Below, piece by piece: positions 25,893 through 36,534 of a DNA stretch of 64,000 nt. The stretch covers positions 28,403,471 to 28,467,470 of the forward strand of contig CP154955.1 of assembly GCA_039621445.1 (NCBI GenBank), in the 5' to 3' direction. Position 1 is the first letter of the stretch; each line of letters begins with the position of its first letter. The position numbers and the translations under genes were made by a program. The notes beneath the pieces are model-generated. The model did no database searches, was not told the DNA's origin, and saw nothing but the letters and a program-made list of their open reading frames with translations. Source of the stretch: Euglena gracilis. Taxonomy: Eukaryota > Euglenida > Euglenophyceae > Euglenales.

Positions 25893-27438
25893 GGAAGACC
25901 GTTCTTGCTGCCATATAAGTGTCACAGAGTCTCAACAAAAATGGGATGGTGTGGCTAGCATGCCACAGAGCTCTGGTAACTGGTAACGGTAGTAACTGGT
26001 CGAAGGGTATTGCATTTTTATTTATCCCATTCGTCTGCGAGAATTTTTAAAGTTCTCCAGCAGTCCATTTCAACCTTCAAAGCACACTCCTTTCGTAACT
26101 GACTTCAATGGGGGGGGGGACACAACATGGACCCTCAAAACGCACGACGCACAATTTTTTGGCAAAACTTGTGTTTTTTGCCTTCTTTTTGTGTTTTTTT
26201 CCCGGAGATTTTTGGATTTTTGCTTGAAAAATTTTGGCTCTGAAAAATTCCTCGTTTTGGCCGTGATTCCCCCCCCCCCCCCGAGACCAAACTTTTTTGT
26301 CGTTTTTGTAATTCTTACATTTTTTTTGTCAACCGGCGCACCTGAAAATTTTGTCAATCCGCTCCAGTGGAAAAGTGCCAAGGGACATAAAAAGGCGTAA
26401 GTGGGATGTTGTCAAATGAGCCCCAAAAAGAAAATGATGCCTGCCACAAACAAGCATCCCAAACGCTGCTTGGCCTGTGTTGAGATATCGAAATGCCTTT
26501 GGCTCTTCTTTTGTCCCTCCCGGGCACGGCAAGCCACCCTCGGCGGCACGGGGCACGGGCATTGGGCTGGCCATTGGGGACCGGCGTCGGGCCACCCAAG
26601 CGATTCGAGGACGGCAGTGTCGTAGGGAGGGGGGAGGGACGATTCGCACACGTTTGAGACCCCGGCGGGGCACCGCAGCGGCGCCAGCCGCCCGGGAGGG
26701 AGACAAAAGCCCCCAGGAGGGGAAACCGTTCACACAGGGGGAGAGGGAAGGGGGAGCCGGGTCGCGTCGTCGCTCACGCAGCAGAGGACCAGTGGTGGGC
26801 CCCAGCCAGGCCGAGGCGGGCGCCGGCCGCGGAGGGAGGAAGGGTGAGCGCGACGGTCCTCCCCTTCGGTGCCGCCGCTTCCCCGGCGGGACCTTGCAAC
26901 GCGGTGGTTAGAACGGCGCCCAAAAGGACCGTTCATGTGTCGGCCCCGGCAGAATTTCAAGGGGGGGCCCCCTTCCGGGAATACGAAAATGCGTTTTGCG
27001 TTCCAATCAGCACACTGCCTCTCTGTGGAGTGATTACTTCGATGATTTTTGAGGAACACCGCAGTTTTTTTTTTTAAGTTTTCTCTTTTTAATTTCAACC
27101 GTCGCACTGCCCAACTCCTCCTCCCCGCAAGTGGTCCAGCCGATTTCTTGATTTTGGTGGTTCCGGCGTATTGAAACCAACGCAATTCCAGATTATTTTT
27201 TAGCCCCTGGCCTGAAACACTACGAGAAGGGGCCATCAGGCAACGCCATGCATGATTTTTTGCACATTTGCAGCATCAAGAATTTGCCATGAATGGTTGT
27301 ACATTTTTCATTGGTGAATGATGCAGCTGATATTTTTTGTAATACCTCTGCTTCCTAGCTGACTCCAGCATTTATCATTTCACCCATTTTCTGTTACATC
27401 GGAGCCAGGCTTCTGCTTAAGGGATGGGGTGCTCCGAT

Positions 27439-27860
27439 CAGGCTTTTGCTTAAGGACCCGGGGGGGGGGGGGGTACTGGCTAGCCAATCGGCTAGACACT
27501 GGAAAAAATGGACTAGCTGGATTCCCCCTCTGGTCCGGCGGTCCACCCAACTGGAAAAAAATTTTCCTCCGGCGCTGTGTGCCGAGGTGGAAATGAGGTT
27601 TTTAATAGGTTTTTGGCTGATTTTATTTCAAAAATTCGCAAAAATGGCCAAAAATGGGCATTTTTGGCCATTTTTGGGGGTCCTCAAAACAAATTCCGGC
27701 GCTTCGCGCCGGTCACTGGAAAAAAAATTTCCACCAGCTAGCCCTGCTAGCAGACCCCTCCCGGGGGGGGTCTGCTAGAAATCCCACTAGCCAAATTTGG
27801 ACTAGCTACAGTCCACCCCCCCTGGGGGGTTACTGCACCCAAGAGTTCAAGGGCTTTGGT
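27439..27860. mobile_element. C/G-run repeat element with two GGCGC hairpins
   Basis: Left end CAGGCTTTTGCTTAAGGACC followed by G14. The interior has CACTGGAAAAAAATTT and GACTAGCT repeats in both orientations and two CCGGCGC-loop hairpins (about 27571 and 27699). A second left-end-like sequence, CAGGCTTCTGCTTAAGGG, lies about 30 bp upstream. The right end is not defined. Confidence 0.4.
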
Positions 27861-27978
27861 TGAAAATAGCAGCATTCAATGTGAGTCACTCTCTCAGCCC
27901 AGCATTTCATTAAAAAAGACAAAAATTGCGATGTGTTGAGACCAAAGAAAAAACATAAGATGAAATATATACATATAT

Positions 27979-28031
<53 letters not shown>

Positions 28032-28032
<1 letters not shown>

Positions 28033-28268
28033 GACACAGTGATCACGTTATGGTCACTCCAAGAATATATTAGCCTGTTATTTGTGCTGCTTCCAAGTGC
28101 TTCCCCCCTCCCCCCTGTTCCCCCCTTTTTGTTGTTTTCTGATCATTTTTATTTTGAACAGTGTTGGAGGAGAAATCAATTTCTGCCTGTTTTGTGCCTT
28201 TCTGGAAACTTCCTTTCGGCGTTTGTATCGTTCCCGTACCTCCTTTGACACCCTTCAACCTTTCTGAG
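28032..28268 (-). mobile_element. Dispersed repeat, copy 1 (inverse of 40288-40600)
   Basis: Read on the minus strand, from CTCAGAAAGGTTGAAGGG to TGATCACTGTGTCA followed by a (TA)n tail. A 33-bp direct repeat (GAAAAAACATAAGATGAAAT...) lies on both sides at 27947-27979 and 28268-28300, as expected of a long target duplication. It sits just downstream of the Mpv17-like gene's stop. Confidence 0.65.
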
Positions 28269-28559
28269 AAAAAACATAAGATGAAATATATACATATATA
28301 CATATATATATATTATATATATGCATATATACATGCATATATATCTATATATATAAACCTACACATGGCGTGAAGCACTGAAACCAAAAAAAAGGCAAAA
28401 AACGATGACGGGACCCAAAAAAAATTCAAAATAATACCGTCCTGGAAATGAACCTGTTGTACAATGGATAAGATAGAATGAAATTTTGTAGCGGTTTTAT
28501 GCATTGCATACTTATGGACCGCCTTGCCGACCCCAGGCAGGCAACGTCCTGGAGCTTCC

Positions 28560-31339
28560 TCAGTCCGTCGTGGTGGGGGTGTTCCGGATGGCGCTGCCCC
28601 GCAGGAAGGACAAGTAGCTGGTCCAGGCGAGGCTGATGACGTGGCGGATCGGGAGGCGGAGCCACAGCGGCACCGTGAAGCACACGAGGTCCGCCGGGAA
28701 CCAGAACGACGTCATTGATGGGCCGCCGCCGCCGTGGCCTTGGCATGACCAATTCTGGCACGCCACAACATCAAACTGCACTGATCTTTTGAAGAAGGGC
28801 ACACAGCGGCCGCCCAGGCACGGCAGTGGCGTCCTTGCGGAAATTGGCGACGTACTTGGAGCAGCCGTAGACCACCCAGTCCCGCGGCACCCAGGAGTCG
28901 CCTTGCACGAACTCCTTCACCACATAGAACGTCGGTAGCAGGCGGGTTTTGTCAGCCCCGGTGTGGTCTCGATCGATCTCTTACCGGGGGGGGGGGGGTG
29001 CAAGGAGGCACCTCAAAACATGCCATGCAAAAATGCAAAAAGAAATGCAAAAAAAGCAAACTAGATATGCATTCCTTCAAAACTGCATTGTTCGCTTTTC
29101 TGTTGGAGAGGACTTCAAAAAAAAAACACGTCCTCCAAGGAATGCTGTTTGTTATGCAACAAATTTCATTTTGCCATTTCGACAAGTGTTTGTACTTTCC
29201 AAAAAAATTATACATACAATATGAAGATCTTCCATGTGCAATATAAAACATACCATATGAGAAATTATACAATATGAGCAATTGAGTGCTTGCACACCTT
29301 TTTCAAAAAAGACTGAAAAATCAACAAAGACTAAACGGAAATGGCATTTTCATCATGCACAAAAAAAATGAAAAAAATGAAAAATGCAAATTATGCAACG
29401 TGCATATCCCGCCAGGCTATTCAGGGAGACAGTACCCCAGGGGGTAGGGGACCAACGTGAATCTTTTTGGGCTTCTTTCTTGCGCACTCTCTTGCGCCTA
29501 ACACCACCCCACAGGATATTTTGGGGCCGCAAAGACCCCCCCCCCGGGAATCGATCAAGCGTTTGGGGAGGATACAGCCTGGGCGGGAGGTAGATAAAGG
29601 GCGGCCCCAGGGACCGGAGGGAGATGGCGGGTGAGCCAGAAGCCTGCAACGAGAAGCACAGCGGGGGCCCGTTGGGCGTCGAAGGGGGCCCCTCCGTTCC
29701 CCGGACAGATGGACGAAGACATCGAACACCACCTGCTTGCCGGTGTCGAGGAGCCCCGCGCGGTCCCGCAGCTTGGCGGAGAAGGGCTGGTGGGGCCGCC
29801 CTGCAGGCTTTGAAAGGACACTCCGAGCGGGGTGACAGCGGCGCGGGCGAAAAGATGGGCTGGCGGACTGTCCTCGTGGTGAGTGGGCTTCAGCTGAATC
29901 CCTTTAACAAACTTTTCTTTCTCAAAAAACCTCTGCCACTGATCGCATTCCTTGAGCTCCTGTGAGCTTGAAGCCACCTATAGCATTCCCAGCCAACTAA
30001 ATGCTGTGATGTGGGCGCATGCACATACCATAAAACACTCACACACAAACACAGATTCACCATCAACAGCCAGCGCTGCCATCAGGACGGCCGGGGGCTT
30101 ACAAAGCGGTCCAGGCCAGGGAACATGCGACGGAAGAGGTTGACTTGCAGCCAGTACTGAAAACCCCCGAGGTACGTTGCGCCAAATACCAAAAACGGCT
30201 GGAGACCTCTGCTGCGAATTAACGGCAAAGCCGTGGGTATCGCTCCTATGGTACATTCCATTGCTGTGGCCCATACAGATCTGTCGTTGTAGGCCTGCTC
30301 ACCTGACTTTTATAAGAACGTGACTGAGACATACATGTTTGAAGAGAAACAGTGTGTGTTTGTGTGTGTTTGCGCGCGCGCGTGTGTGTGTGTGTGTGTG
30401 TGTGTGCGTGTGTGCGTGCGTGCGTGTGTGCGTGTGTGCGTGCGTGCGTGCGTGTGCGTGTGCATGTGTGTGCGTGTGCATGTGTGTGTGTGCGTGCGCG
30501 CGTGTGTGAGTGTGCACGCACAAGGTCGTGCCCCCCCCCCAATATGTGCATTGGTGCACGCTATCTCATGCTGGGTGGCGACCATCTGTGAAATAAATGA
30601 GAAGAAAACCGGGGAAACTGGGAAACAGGAGGGCCTCGCCACGAAATTGCGCCGCCAGTCAATCTGGGTGCGGCCCTCAATCATCGTCTGAGTGATGATG
30701 TCCGCCACGGACGTCACCGCCGCGCTGCTCTGCAAACGTCAAACAGCGGCGTCCAGACACGGACAATCCCTAGCATAGTTGCTGTGGTTCGGAAACCTGT
30801 GGGAAACATTCATTCTTTCCGCGGACCCCCAGGCCAAGTCAGGCGGCTGAACCTGGGATGGGGCGGGTCGGACGGCGCCACGTCCCTGGCCACCCCCGAG
30901 GGCCGGCGCGGGCCTTGGCGGTGGCGATGAGGATGTTGGTCGCGAAGGGCTGTGCCCGGGGGAACGCGCACACCGCCGCCAGCAGCCCGCCGCCGCGCCC
31001 GCCGCTGCCCCGGCCGCTGCCCATGCCCGGGCCCGGCGCCACCGCTCCCCAGGGCATTGCCGGGCGGCCCCTCCCCCCTCACCGGCCACAGGATTGGCCA
31101 CAGACTGGCTGGGACAAGGATGTTGGCCGGGGGGGTCCCCCCGGCTGAAGCGATGCCCTGACCGCGACGCTGCTCTGCCGCCGCCGCGCCAGCCCCGCCG
31201 CCGCCGGGGAGGGAGGCAGCCGCCGGGCGAGGGCGGCGCAGGCGGTGGAGGCGGCGCGGGAGGCGGCGGCGGTGGCGGCGGGGGGCAGGGCCGGGGTGGG
31301 GCAGGGCAGGGCCCGGGCCAGAAGCGTGGCCGGCAACAT
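28560..31339 (-). CDS. Mpv17/PMP22-family membrane protein with transit-like leader
   Basis: Exons: 31163-31339 (ATG), about 30914-31040, 30643-30729, 30103-30198, about 29705-29786, 28822-about 28954, 28560-28754 (stop TGA). The first encodes about 59 residues rich in Ala/Pro/Arg/Ser with no acidic residue until well inside, a typical organelle leader. The core follows Mpv17/PMP22 (PF04117): [11 protein letters not shown], then [14 protein letters not shown]...DWRR (the 'GD.i.Q' helix), [14 protein letters not shown], a helix ending [18 protein letters not shown], and the signature end NW...[14 protein letters not shown]...[11 protein letters not shown]. Members are four-helix proteins of mitochondrial, peroxisomal or plastid membranes linked to small-solute passage and oxidative stress. 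The intron after ATAK uses a GC donor. The exon 1/2 phase is unresolved. Family certain, subfamily not. Confidence 0.8.
30356..30520. repeat. (GT)n/(GCGT)n microsatellite
   Basis: Intronic, in the Mpv17-like gene between exons 30643-30729 and 30103-30198. Confidence 0.95.
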
Positions 31340-31888
31340 TGGGGGTGGGCTGTGGGGTGGGTGCAGTGGGAGGGCCTGTTGGGGGTGGGGGGGGGGGAAG
31401 TTCCGGGGTCCGCAGGATTTTGGCACAAATGGAGGGTCGAGGGGCCCTCTGAGCAGCCATGGGGCTATTTATGCCGTCCCATGTTTCCCACGGCATGCTC
31501 TCATTACATTCAGGTTGTATTTTTTTCTTCTATTTCTACCCATGACCTTGAGCATGATGGCTTTGCCTCATTGAACCAAAGTAATTAACGAATTATCTCG
31601 TAAAACGAACTCATTTTCAACTCGGGAAAGCAGGCAGAATTTGCATCACAGATTTCCTGGAGGTTGACACCAAAAAAAAAGCGGCAAGCCATGCGCTTCC
31701 TTAACGTTACGCGGTACTTTCTGCCTCCAAAAAGAAGATTCAACAGAATGCGCATGGAGCAGCTGGGCGGGAAATGACTGCACGCAGAAACACTGCACAA
31801 CAACGTCACGGCCGGGGTTCGAATGATCGTGGCAGTGCCCAACCGGCACTGCCCCCAGGGCCCCGCGGCAAGGGAACGGTCCCGGGGC

Positions 31889-32966
31889 TCAGGCGCGGTG
31901 GTACTTCGTGCCCTGGCGGATTTGGGCGGCGCGGTACAGCTGCTCCAGCAGCACCACGCGGGCCAGGAGGTGGGTGAACGTCAGCCGCGAGAGGGCGAGG
32001 TGGTGTAGCGCCGGCCCCGGCGGGCGGGGGGTTCCTGGCGGGGCCGGCCGCAGCGCTGCCGGCAGCCCGTCCGCCCCTGCAGGATCCGATGGGGCGGCGG
32101 TGAGTTGGGCGATGGATAACCCCCCCCACCACCATGTGGGTTCTGGGAAGCTCGTTCAGCCCTGGTCACCTGGCTGTCCCGAATATCCTTAACAAGGTGC
32201 ACAGGGTGGCAGCAATGGAGAGCAGGTAAAGAGATTGGACGTTGCTGTCTCTCGTCTGTGTGTGGCTTCCGCGGGAGGAGGGGGCGGCCACCCACCGTTA
32301 GCAGACGGAAACACACACACAGCCCTTCACGGGGCACACCGCCGATGACAAACGTGCAGCGGCTGCCGCCCTCCTCCAGCAGCCCATACAGCCACGGCGC
32401 GAACGCCTCGCGGACAGACCAGGCTTGGGGGGGCGGGCAGCGCCCCCCCCCCCCGCCAGTGCCCTCCCCCCATACCCCCAGCCCCGGGCCTGAGCAGAGG
32501 TCAGCTCGCGGCCGTTCTCGTCGAGGCACACGCAGACGCCGCCCCGGCGCTGGGCGACCTCCGCCAGCAGCTGCTCGTCCCCCTTCAGCCACACCGTGGC
32601 CACGCCTGCCGGGCCGGGGGGACGGGAAGGGCGAGAATTAGAAATGTATCGGCCAGCTCCCCCCCAATGCCTTTGGGAAGCTGTCACCTGTCGGCCAGTG
32701 CCAGGGGCCCGGCTTCATTTGATGGCAAATTGAGCAATACCGGAGACCGGAGACCCTGGTGGTGTCCAGAGCTGAAACCCTGACAAGGCCTTGGGACGAA
32801 AACTTCCCACCAGAGGGAAACACCCTAGAGCACTGTTCATGGTGCCCGATGGTGCTGGCGTCTGGAATGGCAGGAGACACAGCGCCGAAGTGACACGCGC
32901 CGCCACACCCAAGTAGGGGCGCAGGCGCTTCTCATACTCCTCGCAGGCGTCCACCATCCACTGCTC
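31889..32966 (-). CDS. rlmH: RlmH-type 23S rRNA (pseudouridine-N3) methyltransferase, 5' part missing
   Basis: Four exons with matching phase: 32909-32966, 32490-32605, 32340-32406, 31889-32076 (stop TGA 31889-31891). They encode, in order, EQW...[13 protein letters not shown] (substrate-side helix), [20 protein letters not shown] (the LDxxG...S..fA block), [13 protein letters not shown] (SAM-binding FxIGGxxG knot) and [20 protein letters not shown] ending GTKYHRA, the family's hallmark C-terminus (H.laR..L.EQ.YRa...G..YH). RlmH acts in SAM-dependent N3-methylation of pseudouridine 1915 in helix 69; eukaryotic copies presumably serve bacterial-type organelle ribosomes. A Pro-rich insert of about 16 residues follows GGADGLP. 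The N-terminal strand and any targeting peptide lie in exons upstream that I could not find. The 83-bp intron 32407-32489 starts with GC. Confidence 0.88.
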
Positions 32967-33207
32967 CTGTCCCGCACTGGCGCTTGGCCTCCCCCATACA
33001 GGCAGACACACAAAGGTGTCCAGCCGTAGAGAAAAAGCAACACCCCCCCAAGACCCCTCCAACTACCGCCGCCAACGCATCCCTCGAACACTCAGAACTC
33101 GACCTCCACACTCGGAATACCAACACCAAAAGGGAATGTGTCCACACCTAGGTACACGCACAGGGAGGTGTGCATCAAGCACCTCTGGTCATCCATGCCC
33201 CTAGGCC

Positions 33208-33292
33208 CAGCATCGCCCAGCATCGCCCAGCATCGCCCAGCATCGCTCAGCATCGCCCAGCATCGCCCAGCATCGCCCAGCATCGCCTTTGG
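33208..33292 (+). repeat. 10-bp minisatellite (CAGCATCGCC)n
   Basis: About eight head-to-tail copies with one T variant. The same unit in the same orientation recurs at 34803-34950. Confidence 0.85.
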
Positions 33293-33344
33293 AGCCCTTG
33301 AAGGTGTACCTTTTATGCCTGCTGCTTTTGCCGCTCTCGCCCAC

Positions 33345-33805
33345 TTTTGACTACTTTTGGCCATCTTTGGTTGCTTTTTGACCACTGTGACTGCTTTTTG
33401 AACGCTTTTGCCCACATTTGCTGCCTTTTGACCAATTTTGACTGCTTCTTGACCACTTTTACTGCTTTTTGCCCACTTTTGCCCATTTCCAACCACCTTT
33501 GCAGCTTTTTTGATCACTTTTGCCTGCTTTTTGACCACTTTTGACCACTTTTGCCTGCTTTTTGACCACTTTTGACAACTTTTGCTGCTTTTTGACCACT
33601 TTTGCCCACGTTTGCTACTTTTTTGCCCACTTTTGGCCATTGTTGCTGCTTTTTGATCACTTTTGCTGCTTTTTGACCACTTTGTTGCTATTTGACCACC
33701 TTTGCCCACTTTTGCCTGCTTTTCGACCACTTTTGCTGCTTTCTGACCACTTTTGTCCCACTTTTGCCTGCTTTTTGACCACTTTTTGACCACCTTTGCT
33801 GCTTT
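33345..33805 (+). repeat. TTTTTGACCACTTTTGC tandem array
   Basis: About 20 irregular units of 17-24 bp built from TTTTTGACCACTTTTGCCTG. It reads open on the minus strand as Lys/Ser/Gln-rich repeats, an effect of the repeat unit rather than a gene. Confidence 0.8.
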
Positions 33806-34045
33806 TTGGCAGCACAAGATGTGGTGTGCAGGCCTATGAGATGGCAACATCGAGTGCAAGTTGCAAGCCTCTTGCCGGTCAGACAAACAGAGACCAAAAC
33901 AGTTGTTGTGCTGGAGGGTGGAGGGTGGCACCCCTGCAATTGCAACGGGGTGTCGACCCAACACCCCGCCTAGACCAGACTGGATCTGCGGCAAGTGTAA
34001 GTGTTCAGAGGTTATACCAACAACAACCAAGTAAGGACACAGCAA

Positions 34046-34425
34046 AATGGCGTTGTCTAGCATCTGCACCTTGTCCACCATCTGCACCTTGTCCAGCATC
34101 TTCACCTTGTCCAGCATTGGCATGTTGTCCACCATCTACATCTTGTCCAGCATCGGCATCTTCTCAGTATCTGCAACGTTGTCCGGTGTCTGCATCCACT
34201 TCGTCTTGTCCAGTATCTGCTTCTTGTCCAGCATCTTCACCTTGTCCAGCATCGGCATGTTGTCCACCATCTGCATCTTGTCCAGCATCGGCACCTTGTC
34301 CAGCATCGGCACCTTATCAATATTTGCAACGTTGTCCGGTGTCTGCATCCACTTCATCTTGTCCAGTATGTGCTTCTTGTCCAGCATCTGCATCTGCATC
34401 TTGTCCAGAGTCTGTCCAGTATTCA
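34046..34425 (+). repeat. 18-bp minisatellite with higher-order repeat
   Basis: Units of TTGTCCAGCATCTGCACC type. A longer period of about 164 bp is marked by AACGTTGTCCGGTGTCTGCA at about 34167 and 34331. Confidence 0.8.
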
Positions 34426-34802
34426 TCCAATGGCACCCAACCTAGCCAAAATAACCACAAAAGCCCAAAAATGACCACAAAAACCCAAAATTGACCACAA
34501 AAAGGCCCCCAAAAAGCAACCAAAATGACCCAAAATGCTTCAAATGACAAAAAAAAACGCCCAAAAACGCCAAAAGATTGTGAAAAATGACCCAAAATCA
34601 CCACAAAGGCACAAAATGGCCCACAATGCCATAAAATGCTCATATTGACCCAAATTAGCCTAATATTTGCCAACTCAGTGACAAATAACCCCAAATTAGC
34701 AAAAAGTGATCCATAATGGCCAAAATGGGTGTAAGACTGGAGAATTGTAGGGAAATTATCCCAGAAATGGGTTTAATTCTTCAAAATATACAAAAAAAAA
34801 TG

Positions 34803-34950
34803 CCAGCATCGCCCAGCATCGCCCAGCATCGCCCTGCATCGCCCAGCATCGCCCAGTATCGGAACCCCACCTCTGGTCTCCAAAATTCCAGCATCGCCCA
34901 GCATCGCCCAGCATCGCCCTGCATCGCCCAGCATCGCCCAGCATCATCAG
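34803..34950 (+). repeat. 10-bp minisatellite (CAGCATCGCC)n, second block
   Basis: Two runs of about six copies separated by about 35 bp of unique sequence. Same unit as 33208-33292. Confidence 0.85.
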
Positions 34951-35119
34951 AGGTGCTTGGTGTGCATGCATCCACGCTTGCACACACTTGGGCTGCCGTC
35001 CGTCCATGGCTGGGAGGGGGCTGCCAAGCCTCTGCCCACGATCAGCAGCTCCACCTTCGGGCCAGTGGGGGCCCCAAGGCCCTTCCGGCTGTGTCCAGGG
35101 CCGTCCCTCCCAAAGAGCA

Positions 35120-35245
35120 CTTTATCCCAAATGGACTTGGCCAAGTCCACTTTACCCCAAATGGACTTGCCCAAGTCCACTTTTTCCCCAAAATGGACAT
35201 GGCCATGTCCACTTTACCCCAAATGGACTTGGCCAAATCCATTTT
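35120..35245 (+). repeat. 30-bp tandem repeat with palindromic core
   Basis: Four units CAAATGGACTTGGCCAAGTC-type. Cores: GGACTTGGCCAAGTCC (35133), GGACTTGCCCAAGTCC (35163), GGACATGGCCATGTCC (35195), GGACTTGGCCAAATCC (35225). Confidence 0.8.
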
Positions 35246-35328
35246 GGCCGCAAATGGACTCCCTCCCCAGTGGCGCAGCCACACACCTGGTGCCCCCCCT
35301 CCCTCCCCAGTCAAAGCCTGCCATCAAG

Positions 35329-35915
35329 CAGGGGGGGGGGTTGATATCGGAAACCTTCAGAAAATTGTGGGGAAATTGCGGGAAAATTGATATCAGGAAT
35401 ATGCCCATTTCTGCTGGAGGGGAATTCAATAATTTTCACCTCATTGATGATTTCCTTTTAATTCTGCAACATTGGTGGAGTATTCACATTTTTTCCAACA
35501 AAAGTCAAAAACCATGATTTTTGTAATTTTTGTATGCTAATTCAGAAAGTTTGTCAAAAAAGTCAAAAATGACAAAACCCTGGTCCAAATTTTGGCATTA
35601 CGACAAAACCCTGGTCCAAATGCAAAAAAAATTCTCAGTCAGTTATTTCCTAGCAGACTTAAAGCAGAAACACAAAAATTGCCAAATCGCCTAATTTTGC
35701 CAAAAGTTCGCCAAAAAAAGTGAGAAAATGCAAAGACATGCGAAAAAAGCACCTGTGTCCCCCCTTAAATTCAATTTATCTTCATTTCATGTTCCTTCAA
35801 TGTGAATTCAATTTTCAAGTTCATGCGGGAAAATGCGGAAAAGAAAAAGTTGCAGAAAATAGTTGCAGAAAATTGTGGAAAGTGCGGAAATTGCGGATAT
35901 CAATCCCCCCCATGG
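35329..35915. mobile_element. hAT-like MITE, GGTTGATATC family, copy 1
   Basis: Starts CAGGGGGGGGGGTTGATATC and ends GATATCAAT-C7-ATGG. Flanks CCATCAAG (35321-35328) and TCATCAAG (35916-35923) match 7 of 8. The interior has CGGAAA/TTGCGG repeats and CTGCTGGAGGGGAATT, shared with the copy at 62590. Confidence 0.7.
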
Positions 35916-36208
35916 TCATCAAGGCAGGACCACCCTGGCCTGGCTTTCAAGCAGGTGTCCCAGCGACGGCAGCCACAGTGAAACCAATGGGCAAAGCCTC
36001 TTTCGTGTATATGCATCCGTGAGTGCGCTGGATGCATGCAAGCATGGCATATGCTTGTTCATATGCACATAACTCTCATGTGCTTGAGCGTAAAATAAAT
36101 GAAAATGAATTAGTCTGTTGGTTGGGGTAGGTGAACATATTGGATGAATATGTGTGGGTGCTATTTGTGTGTGTGTGTGTGTGTGCTTTGGTGTGTGCGC
36201 GCACATGC

Positions 36209-36455
36209 CAGGCTTCCTTTTAAGACCCCCCCCCGCCGGAAGGGAGGTCCCCCCCACCCACCCAGCCCGGCGCGGGAACCCCTCCAACCGAGGGGGGGGG
36301 GGGCAGAGATCCCCGAAAATTGGGTCGTCTGAGGGCACTTCTTAAAGAAAAATTGGCGTTTCGCGCCGAAACCCATACCCGGGCCAGCGGGCCGGGATCC
36401 CCCCTGGTCCGAGGCCAGCGGGGGGGGGGGTCTTCTGACTTAAAAAGACGCCTTG
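36209..36455. mobile_element. Small TIR element (CAGGCTTCCTTTTAAG)
   Basis: Left CAGGCTTCCTTTTAAGAC and right CTTAAAAAGACGCCTTG are imperfect inverses. Long C and G runs lie just inside. The core TCGTCTGAGGGCACTT plus a GGCG-TTT-CGCGCC hairpin is shared with 14330-14420 and 2410-2470. A target duplication is not convincing. Confidence 0.5.
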
Positions 36456-36534
36456 CGTGCATGTGTCCCAGGGGAGCATATCCATGCGCAAAATGCAGGC
36501 AGCATCCCCCTCGTCTCAACCTTCCACCCAACAC

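Larger units (their letters stand above)
25240..28559. other. Intergenic, with a GC-rich island at 26500-26960
   Basis: Holds the second palindrome cluster, the GC-rich island (several long frames but no exon-like codon bias or splice sites), and the C/G-run element at 27.4-27.9 kb. Confidence 0.45.

Noticed and set aside
26477-26911. GC-rich open frames on both strands
   Set aside because: No exon-like codon bias, splice sites or recognisable motif; more like a GC-rich island.
33092-34135. 347-codon minus-strand frame rich in Lys/Ser/Gln
   Set aside because: Made of tandem arrays that are open in several frames on both strands; no splice sites or domain.
33208-34950. Regular direct repeats considered as a CRISPR array
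   Set aside because: Repeat units abut with no unique spacers and the genome is eukaryotic.
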